A DNA stretch of 19,352 nucleotides from an uncultured Coriobacteriaceae bacterium (GTDB taxonomy: Bacteria > Actinomycetota > Coriobacteriia > Coriobacteriales > QAMH01), in NCBI GenBank assembly GCA_900544245.1, contig UQUH01000033.1, forward strand, positions 1 to 19,352, written 5' to 3'. The translations under genes were made by a program, and so were the position numbers. Each line of letters opens with the position of its first letter. Position 1 is the first letter of the stretch. Shown here in pieces: positions 13,439 to 19,352 of the stretch. The notes beneath the pieces are model-generated. The model saw only the letters and a program-made list of their open reading frames with translations. It had not been told where the DNA came from and searched no databases.

Positions 13439-14848
13439 TCACGCGAAACCGCTTATGAGCTCCATCTGGTCAATCACGGTGGCACCCCATATGGGCGAAG
13501 AGCAGTAGATGGCCCCAAGGGCGCTCACGGTCCGGGCCGTCGCCAGGCCGCTCCCAGATGACGCCATGCCCTCGTGCCATGCCTCGATGGCCTCCTCGAA
13601 GGAGCTCCACTCGGCGGCAAGTCCACGCGGATCGCTGTCGGCCGCTCCCCACCCCCATGCGTTATACGGCCTTATGCAGTTTTGTCCACCGCCCGATTCC
13701 GCGATGCTCACCGCGGCACACAGGCGAGGATCGATCTTGTGCCGGTATGCCGAGGCGGCCATCGTTCGCCCATAACCTTGCAGCGGCATCGCACCAGCCG
13801 TTCGAGCGCGATCTGCGAAATACTCGTCTATCGCAGTGCCCCAGATCTCGATGAATACATCCTCGTCAAGTGAAAAGTCGATACCCTCGCCAAATGAAAG
13901 AGACCCCTGAGCATCTGCCCGCGCATCGAGCTCGTCATACCATGAACCAATACCTTGTTCTGCATCGGCAAGCAAGGAAAGGGCGTCACGGACTGCGTAG
14001 CGCGTGGCATCTTTCGCTTCGACGAATGCCGGACTGCCATCGCCTCCTTCCTCGATCGAAAGCTCGATCTCCTTCATGCATTGTCTCAGGCGTGCACACC
14101 CCTCCTCGACCTTGTAGGCCAGTTTGTTGACCGACTTAATCGAGACACGCAGCTCTTGTCGTGCATGACGGGCGCATACCGCATCAAGCACGATGGCTGT
14201 GCGCAATCGCCTCTGATCGCATGCCAATCTGCGCATCTGCTCGCCCTCGACGATCATGAGACGCTCGAGCATGTCATGCCGAAGCGTGATGTCACGCAAG
14301 GTGGATGATCCTGCCATGAGCGCATGCGTGCCGTATTCATCGCTTTGCATCAGCTCATCTTGTACGAGCTTGAGGAGTGCAAGTGCTCTATGTCGCGCAT
14401 TTTCGAGCCCGGCAACGCGTTCCTGCGCGTCCTTGTCAGAGCGCATGAGAGTTTCCTGTACACGTGTGCTTCGCGCGAACGCAACACGAGCATTATCGAA
14501 AGCAGCCCGCCCTGACACAAGCTGCATGCATGCGGCATCAAGCCTCGCTCGAAGGGAGGACAGCCCCTCGAGCATGCGCCGTTCCTCTTCACTCGACTCT
14601 TCAGGCTTCGAGCTGTCATGGAACTCGAGCGGCTCTTGATTGCCCCCATCATCGCTTGGCGCATCTTCCAAGCCGCCCGCTTCGTCATTCAAAGCATCGC
14701 TTGCAATGAAATCTCCAACGGGCTCGTCGCCCCAAACCATTTCCAATTCCGCACCAGCTGTCATCGCATAGGCGAGCAACGCATAAACAAGCAACGCCGT
14801 GAGCAGGCGCTTTCTGCCCTGTGTATCCATATATACATGTGTTCTCAT
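13439..14848 (-). CDS. Secreted coiled-coil protein with lysozyme-like (SLT-type) C-terminal domain
   Basis: The 469-residue product starts at ATG 14846-14848 because a signal peptide follows at once (RKRLLTALLVYALLAYAMTAGA, about 12-33); the frame extends to 15067 but that part has no homology-like features and covers the repeat and promoter region. An acidic, low-complexity linker (about 40-90) leads to a long helical, probably coiled-coil region (about 90-310). The C-terminal domain (about 355-469) resembles lysozyme-like or lytic transglycosylase folds: ASAYRHKIDPRLCAAVSIAES with candidate catalytic E384, then PYNAWGWG and an EEAIEAW segment. It would cut or bind peptidoglycan outside the cell. 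Enzyme class is inferred from the pattern. An AAGGA lies 11 nt upstream, which is a long spacing. It ends 33 nt before lgt. Confidence 0.75.
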   Translation of the reverse strand: MRTHVYMDTQGRKRLLTALLVYALLAYAMTAGAELEMVWGDEPVGDFIASDALNDEAGGLEDAPSDDGGNQEPLEFHDSSKPEESSEEERRMLEGLSSLRARLDAACMQLVSGRAAFDNARVAFARSTRVQETLMRSDKDAQERVAGLENARHRALALLKLVQDELMQSDEYGTHALMAGSSTLRDITLRHDMLERLMIVEGEQMRRLACDQRRLRTAIVLDAVCARHARQELRVSIKSVNKLAYKVEEGCARLRQCMKEIELSIEEGGDGSPAFVEAKDATRYAVRDALSLLADAEQGIGSWYDELDARADAQGSLSFGEGIDFSLDEDVFIEIWGTAIDEYFADRARTAGAMPLQGYGRTMAASAYRHKIDPRLCAAVSIAESGGGQNCIRPYNAWGWGAADSDPRGLAAEWSSFEEAIEAWHEGMASSGSGLATARTVSALGAIYCSSPIWGATVIDQMELISGFA

Positions 14849-14924
14849 CACGTTCGCCGTCCTTCGCGCATCGCGTTGGCCCCATGCCAGGCCGTGCAAT
14901 TGTGCGTCAGGGCGAACCGGGCCA

Positions 14925-14976
14925 ACCACCCCGAGAACCTGAACGAAACCGGACCGATTTCGGAGCAAAAACGGAG
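14925..14976 (-). repeat. Intergenic repeat, copy B
   Basis: Read on the minus strand this carries ACTCCGTTTTTG, CTCCGAAATCGG and AGGTTCTCGGGGTGGT, the same blocks in the same order as copy A at 8871-8955. The last block is identical over 16 nt. It lies 76 nt before the start of the coiled-coil protein gene, again with the GGTTCTCGGGG end nearer the gene. Confidence 0.55.
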
Positions 14977-15008
14977 TGAAAGCGAAGTGAATTCGGACTC
15001 GTGAGCAC

Positions 15009-15058
15009 TTCAATGCAGCTTCACTTTCATGATATATTGAATGTTGTACATACAACAT
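15009..15058 (+). promoter_or_regulatory. Promoter and palindromic operator of the toxin-antitoxin pair
   Basis: TTCAAT (15009-15014) and TATATT (15033-15038) are 18 nt apart. Right after the -10 lies the perfect inverted repeat ATGTTGTA-CA-TACAACAT (15041-15058), then GAGGAG as the SD for the antitoxin. A palindrome over the transcription start is what a ribbon-helix-helix antitoxin would use for autoregulation. Confidence 0.6.
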
Positions 15059-15069
15059 GAGGAGCAATC

Positions 15070-15381
15070 ATGGCAGATGCAATGGTTACGGGAAGAATGC
15101 CCCAGGCAAAGAAGCAGGCAGGCGGCCGTGTGCTCCAGTCGCTTGGCCTGAGCGCGTCACAAGTCATCAACCAGCTCTACGACTACCTCATCACGTATGA
15201 CGCGTCTCCCTTTGACGCTATGGCGAACGAGCCCGCCAAATCCGTGCAGCTCGAAGAAGCGCTCACCTTTGCTCGTAGCCTGCCCCGCAAAAATCAGTTT
15301 TCGCACATGAGCGATGCGGAGATAAAGCGCAGCAAGCTCGCCGCAAAGGGGTTTGTGCCGAGCAACGGCGATGAGTACTAG
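15070..15381 (+). CDS. Ribbon-helix-helix antitoxin (RelB/DinJ-like)
   Basis: This 103-residue protein begins MADAMVTGRMPQAKKQAGGRVLQSLGLSASQVINQLYDYLI. That has the layout of a RelB/DinJ-type ribbon-helix-helix domain: a short strand with TGRMP, helix, turn LGLSASQ, second helix. The rest (about 50-103) is charged and probably partly disordered, ready to wrap the toxin. GAGGAG lies 6 nt before ATG 15070. Its stop codon is directly followed by the toxin ATG, so the two form one unit with the antitoxin first, the normal order for type II systems. It would neutralise the PIN toxin and repress its own promoter at the palindrome. The partner choice is slightly unusual, since RelB/DinJ antitoxins classically pair with RelE/YafQ folds. 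Confidence 0.8.
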   Translation: MADAMVTGRMPQAKKQAGGRVLQSLGLSASQVINQLYDYLITYDASPFDAMANEPAKSVQLEEALTFARSLPRKNQFSHMSDAEIKRSKLAAKGFVPSNGDEY

Positions 15382-15858
15382 ATGCTCACAGGAGCCCGTT
15401 TCGTCGTAGACACCAACGTACTCATCGATTATCTCGTCGAACGCAAGCCTTTCAACGCCAAGGCAGAGCTCCTCATGGCACTTGGCTACATCAACGAATT
15501 CGAGCTCTGGATTGGCACGTCGCAGGTTTCGGACATCGTCTACGTCATCACCGATGGTGGCAAGCCCTCACTCAGCGAATATGCCCAGGACACCATGACC
15601 ACCCTGAAGAAGATGCTGCATATATACACAACGGATGCCGAGGACTATGACAACGTAGCCCGTTGCTCCTTTGATGATCTCGAAGACGCGTTCGTGTTCC
15701 AGACGGCGCTCAAGGTCAAGGCAGATGCCATCATCACGCGGGACAAAGCGGGGTTTGTGCACTCGTCCGTAAAGGTGTTCGACTGCGATGAGCTCTTCGA
15801 TAGGCTCGCCAAGGAAAAGGGCATCGAATACGAGAAGATCTCAGGTGCCTTCGGTTAG
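15382..15858 (+). CDS. PIN-domain toxin (VapC-like ribonuclease)
   Basis: This 158-residue PIN-domain protein carries FVVDTNVLIDYLVERKPF at the N-terminus with the first metal-binding aspartate D10. DDLEDAFVFQTALKVKADAIITRDKAGF follows with D102 and D121, the usual remaining acidic positions. VapC toxins of this fold cut tRNA or rRNA when free of antitoxin; the target here is unknown. ATG 15382 comes directly after the antitoxin TAG with no good SD of its own, so translation probably depends on the antitoxin gene. It ends with the FDRLAKEKGIEYEKI tail. Codon use and GC are a little lower than in the housekeeping genes, which fits a mobile module. Confidence 0.85.
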   Translation: MLTGARFVVDTNVLIDYLVERKPFNAKAELLMALGYINEFELWIGTSQVSDIVYVITDGGKPSLSEYAQDTMTTLKKMLHIYTTDAEDYDNVARCSFDDLEDAFVFQTALKVKADAIITRDKAGFVHSSVKVFDCDELFDRLAKEKGIEYEKISGAFG

Positions 15859-16007
15859 CCACAAACAAGATTAGGTTTTCTAATTCTACCCACTTTGTTT
15901 CTTGCAGGCCCAGCATACATTTGGCTAGGGTTTAGAAACTCCGATTTGCGGTTTATATCCTGATTCAGAAAATCACATGGCAGAAAACAACGTGCGCAGT
16001 TGTCAGG

Positions 16008-16310
16008 CTATTCTTCATCTACAGAAAGCAAGTCGCGTACATCGACGCCAAATACTTCCGCGAGAGAAAGAAGCGTGAAAAGACGCGGATTCATGGGCGT
16101 ACCGGGCTTGGATTCGCCTTTTTCGAACTTCTGGTAGGTATACGTGGAAATACCGGCTTGATGCGCGACACTCTCCTGACTCAAACCGCTTTTCTCCCTG
16201 AGATTGCGCAGTCGGTCAGCTAATGCACGCGAAAACTCCGCAGGGTCCTTTTGTGTCGCCAGAGTGTCCATTTGTTCACTATTAGGCAAGTTCTCACTGT
16301 AAACCACCAT
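16008..16310 (-). CDS. Xre-family helix-turn-helix regulator
   Basis: This 100-residue protein has one Cro/C1-type helix-turn-helix domain: FSRALADRLRNLREKSGLSQESVAHQAGISTYTYQKFEKGES (about 25-66), followed by LFTLLSLAEVFGVDVRDLLS. The motif is complete, so DNA binding is expected. It could be a stand-alone regulator or a relic of a mobile element; no partner toxin is adjacent on its strand. The start is uncertain. ATG 16310 sits inside a short palindrome (16307-16320) and lacks an SD, and a TATATT hexamer 11 nt upstream suggests a very short leader. A second ATG at 16271 also lacks an SD. It is divergent from the GtrII-like gene. Confidence 0.82.
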   Translation of the reverse strand: MVVYSENLPNSEQMDTLATQKDPAEFSRALADRLRNLREKSGLSQESVAHQAGISTYTYQKFEKGESKPGTPMNPRLFTLLSLAEVFGVDVRDLLSVDEE

Positions 16311-16320
16311 ACTTGTATGG
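16307..16320. promoter_or_regulatory. Palindrome over the Xre gene start
   Basis: CCATAC-TT-GTATGG is a perfect inverted repeat that includes the Xre start codon. It lies between two divergent genes and could be an autoregulatory operator. Position and symmetry are seen; the role is inferred. Confidence 0.35.
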
Positions 16321-16425
16321 GAATATATGTATGAGATTCAATAGGAATAGGGGAGAAGGCATACCTGTCGCGAGCACTGGTGTGCATCTCGTTTTGAAGC
16401 ATATCTGGAGAGCCTGGACCAAGGG

Positions 16426-17933
16426 ATGCAGTTCGAACGGTATAACGCACGAGAAGGCCTCGCCCAGGCCATCGAGTCTCTGCGAGCGGCGCCCACGTGC
16501 CTCTGGGACTCATGCCGCTTTGCGATAAAGCCCACGTTGATACTCTGGCTCATCTTCACCGTGGGAATCAGCGCCATCATCCTCGCCAACTTCAACTATA
16601 GCGATGACATGGCTCGCGTGGCTCTTGGATTCAAGAAATGGGATCATTTCAGCCGCTATACCACCACATTTCTATCCAGCTTCATGCATGCGGGGAATTA
16701 CCTCACTGACATATCGCCCCTCACTCAGATGGTGGCCACCTTCGAATTGGCAATCGCAGGCGTCATCGCGCTTTATGTCATTTCGGGACGAAGACAGCTA
16801 AACATATGGCTGGTTGTCGCCATACTCCCCCTTGGATTGTGCCCCTATTTCCTGGAATGCCTCTCGTACAAGTACGACTCCCCGTACATGGCGCTGTCGG
16901 TGTTCGCTTCTATTGCCCCACTTTTGCTCATGAGGCGCAACAGGATCGTCTTTGCCTTGGCGGTCATCGCGGGAGAGCTCATAGTGTGCACGACCTATCA
17001 GGCGGCTTCAGGCATACTTCCTCTTCTTGTGATGGTTATCGCGCTCCGCCGCTGGTGCGCAGACGAGGATACGAAAGAAATTCTGCGATTCCTTCTCCTA
17101 TCCGCATGCGCTTATCTCGCGGCATTGCTTATCTTCAAGCTCTTTCTTATGCAACCGGCAGAAAACTATGTTTCAACAGAAATCCCTTCTATTGGAGAAC
17201 TCCCCGGCATATTCATTGGTCACCTGGATATGTATATGAAATACATGATGTCAGACTTTAAGAAAATCTGGCTCATATTGATCGCACTGGTTGTAATCGC
17301 CTTTATATGGGTCACGATACGCGATACAGAGCGAAATCGAATGCTGACATTCATTCTCACAATCGTCTGCCTGGCACTCATGTCCTGTCTCACATTCGGT
17401 ATATATCCCGCACTTGAACAACCTCTTTTCAGCCGCGCGCGATGTATGGCGTTGGGGCGTTCATTGCATTTCTCGCCATAGTGGTTGCCTCGTCGCCGCG
17501 CATCCTTTGCGGTAAGTTGGTCATCCTCGCTCTTAGCTGGTGCTTTCTCGTCTTCTCCTTCACCTACGGCAATGCACTTTACGCTCAGATTCAGTGGACG
17601 AATTTTCGCACCACGTCAGCCATTCAGGATTTGAACGACACTCCAGAATTTGCAACGGAAACGCCGAAAATTGTCCAAGTCAAGGGAGGCATAGGACTAT
17701 CGCCAATATTGCGTAATCAGCCTCAAAACTACAAAATGCTGAAACGTCTCATCCCTATTGCATTTCAGGGGGGAGAGCAATGGGGACTTGTGGGCTTTAC
17801 ATACTATTACGGACTTCCTAACGTCAAGGTCGAATCCGCAACAACATTTGATGAGTCCCTTCCCCTTTTAAAGGACACCGCTTACCAGGCAATCTACGGC
17901 GATGGCGAGAACTTCCTCGTCGTGCTGAAGTAG
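16426..17933 (+). pseudogene. GtrII-type membrane glucosyltransferase, split by a frameshift
   Basis: Two frames cover one gene: 16426-17481 (351 codons) and 17442-17933 (163 codons). The first has about eight or nine membrane helices and the motif NYSDDMAR early, in the place of the acidic loop of GtrII-family glucosyltransferases, followed by YDSPYMALSVFAS. It loses the family pattern at LFSRARCM. The second frame continues as MYGVGAFIAFLAIVVASS and ends with an extracytoplasmic C-terminal domain. Restoring four bases (a second TATG) at 17446 would give RCMYGVGAF and a protein of about 500 residues, the expected length. Such enzymes move glucosyl groups from a lipid carrier to surface glycans. 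The gene is more AT-rich than its neighbours and has no convincing SD (the nearest, GGAGAG, is 13 nt away), both signs of acquisition or decay. Confidence 0.75.
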
Positions 17934-17948
17934 CTTGACCCCGCTACT
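17929..17948. terminator. Possible weak stem between convergent genes
   Basis: AGTAGC and GCTACT form a 6-bp stem with an 8-nt loop that covers the stop codons of the GtrII-like gene and of ligA, which are only 10 nt apart. There is no T run, so it is a weak candidate for separating the two convergent transcripts. Confidence 0.25.
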
Positions 17949-19352
17949 CCCCCGGTACCTCGCCCGTCTCGATGATCTTCACGAGCGCATCCTCGTCGAG
18001 GACGGGAACGCCAAGCTCCTCGGCTTTGCGTAGCTTGCTGCCCGCACCGGGGCCAGCTACCACGTAGGACGTCTTCTTGCTCACGCTTCCGCTTGCCTTG
18101 GCGCCGTAGGCGCGTAGCAGCTCCTCGGCCGTGGCGCGGTCGTAGTGTTCGAGCGAGCCGGTGAGCACGAAGGTGAGTCCCGCGAGGGTCTGCGGTTTGG
18201 CGTCGCTTTCGTCGATGGCCATCTGCAGCCCGACCTCGCGCAGTCGCTCGATAAAATCCCGATTGTCCTTCGTGTCGAAGAACTCCTCGACGCCCTGCGC
18301 GACCACCTCGCCGATGCCATCAACCTGGCATAGCTGCACCTCGCTCGCCTCCATGAGCGCATCCATCGTCTTGAAGGCCCTGGCAAGCACCTCGGCCGTC
18401 GTCTTGCCGATGTTGCGTATGCCGATGGCGAAGAGCACGCTCTCGAAGGGGCGCTGCTTGGAGGCCTCGATCTGCTCGATGGCTTTGGTGGCGTTTCTAG
18501 TGCCGAAGACGCGTGGGGACCCGTCCTTCTTCTCGTCGCCGGTCGACACCTCGGCAAGCGTGGCGACATCGAGCTTGTAGAAGTCGACCGCGTCCTTGAC
18601 CAGACCCGACGCGACGAGATTCTCGATGATCTTGGTGCCCAGACCGTCGATGTCCATCGCCCCGCGCGAGACCCAGTGCTCGAGGCGCGTCTGGAGCTGT
18701 GCGGGGCACTCCGCGCTGTCGCAGCGCAGGAAGGCCCCATCGCGAAAGACCGGTGACCCGCAGCTCGGGCAGGTCACGGGGACTTCGGGAATGCGTGCCT
18801 CGGGCGGACGCAGGGACAGGACAGCACCGACGACCTCGGGAATCACGTCACCGGCCTTGTGGATGATGATGGTGTCGCCGATGCGCACGTCCTTGCGGGC
18901 GAGCTCGTCGTAGTTGTGCAGGGTCGCACGCGAGACGACCGAGCCGTCGACGGTGGTGGGGTCGAACTCCGCCACGGGCGTGAGCACGCCGGTACGACCC
19001 ACCTGCACGGCGACGTTGCGCAGGATGGTCGTCTTTTCCTCGGGCGGGAACTTGAAGGCGATGGCCCAGCGCGGCGCCTTGGCGGTGAAGCCCAACTCTG
19101 ACTGGATGGCGAAGTCGTCGACCTTCACGACGACGCCGTCGATGTCGTAATCGAGGTCGCCGCGATGCTCGAGCGCGTTCTTGCAAAACTCGTGCACTGC
19201 CGCCTCGCTATCCACCACGCGGATGTTGGGGTTGACCATGAAGCCAGCCGTTCGCAGCCACTCCAGGAACTCGTGCTGGCTCGTGACGCCGAGCTGCGTC
19301 GTCTCAGCGATGGCGTAGATGAAGGTGGCCAGATCGCGCTGCGCCGTGACGG
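17944..19352 (-). CDS. ligA: NAD-dependent DNA ligase (N-terminus off window)
   Basis: LigA seals nicks in DNA with NAD as cofactor during replication and repair. About 469 residues of a usual 670-700 are inside the window; the frame stays open to the edge, so an ATG at 19239 is internal, and the sequence before it (FIYAIAETTQLGVTSQHEFL) is still ligase. Visible are the nucleotidyltransferase motif DYDIDGVVVKVDD, KAPRWAIAFKFP, the OB-fold with VGRTGVLTPVAEFDP, a four-cysteine zinc finger (CPSCGSPV and CDSAECPAQ), helix-hairpin-helix repeats (GAMDIDGLGTKI, IGIRNIGKTTAEVLA, QVDGIGEVVA) and a C-terminal BRCT domain (LAGLTFVLTGSLEHYDRATA onwards). The active-site KxDG lysine lies beyond the edge. 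Everything visible is intact. Confidence 0.96.
   Translation of the reverse strand, partial: VTAQRDLATFIYAIAETTQLGVTSQHEFLEWLRTAGFMVNPNIRVVDSEAAVHEFCKNALEHRGDLDYDIDGVVVKVDDFAIQSELGFTAKAPRWAIAFKFPPEEKTTILRNVAVQVGRTGVLTPVAEFDPTTVDGSVVSRATLHNYDELARKDVRIGDTIIIHKAGDVIPEVVGAVLSLRPPEARIPEVPVTCPSCGSPVFRDGAFLRCDSAECPAQLQTRLEHWVSRGAMDIDGLGTKIIENLVASGLVKDAVDFYKLDVATLAEVSTGDEKKDGSPRVFGTRNATKAIEQIEASKQRPFESVLFAIGIRNIGKTTAEVLARAFKTMDALMEASEVQLCQVDGIGEVVAQGVEEFFDTKDNRDFIERLREVGLQMAIDESDAKPQTLAGLTFVLTGSLEHYDRATAEELLRAYGAKASGSVSKKTSYVVAGPGAGSKLRKAEELGVPVLDEDALVKIIETGEVPGE

Noticed and set aside
14849..15067. N-terminal extension of the coiled-coil protein gene to 15067
   Set aside because: It would bury the signal peptide 73 residues inside the protein and cover the repeat and the divergent promoter; ATG 14848 is far more likely.
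15859..16007. Terminator after the PIN toxin (ATTAG-GTTTT-CTAAT)
   Set aside because: Only a 5-bp AT-rich stem, not followed by a proper T run.

Overview
Most of the window (about 1440-19352) reads as a GC-rich actinobacterium, probably of the class Coriobacteriia. The signs are the core-gene neighbourhood (rnhB, rplS, priA, metK, ruvCAB, yebC, lgt, ligA), a VaFE-repeat surface protein, extended -10 promoters and a TCGAAC-type LexA box. The first ~1.4 kb looks different: a folate-type ECF transporter S component and a tandem peptidoglycan-binding protein, both typical of GC-rich Oscillospiraceae-like Clostridia. The join near 1437 cuts a Lys/Arg/Glu-rich coriobacterial-looking reading frame, so the window may be a chimeric assembly or, less likely, a real insertion.

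Layout. 1-1372 (minus): a folT-like gene followed by a partial gene of peptidoglycan-binding repeats; each start is preceded by a hairpin that contains the Shine-Dalgarno and ends in a T run. 1440-6516 (minus): metK, priA, rplS, rnhB and the truncated ORF; metK and priA are 7 nt apart, and rplS has its own candidate promoter. 6640-8856 (plus): ruvC, ruvA, ruvB behind a promoter with a candidate SOS box. 9043-11643 (plus): a large secreted, membrane-anchored protein with three VaFE-type repeats, closed by a strong two-way terminator. 11703-13405 (minus): lgt then yebC, each with its own extended -10; lgt may be leaderless.

13439-17933 is accessory in character. It holds a secreted coiled-coil protein with a lysozyme-like C-terminal domain (minus), an RHH antitoxin/PIN toxin pair behind an 18-bp palindrome (plus), an Xre-type regulator (minus) and a GtrII-type membrane glucosyltransferase split by a frameshift that looks like loss of one TATG unit (plus). 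17944-19352 (minus) is the C-terminal two thirds of ligA.

Themes. Housekeeping genes serve DNA repair and replication restart (ruvCAB, priA, ligA, rnhB), methyl-donor supply (metK), translation (rplS, yebC) and lipoprotein maturation (lgt). Between them lie cell-surface genes. Two of these, the VaFE protein and the coiled-coil muralytic-like protein, share a diverged copy of one intergenic repeat in the same orientation 76-97 nt before their start codons. This is the most suggestive unexplained pattern in the window. I found no tRNA, rRNA, CRISPR array or insertion sequence.
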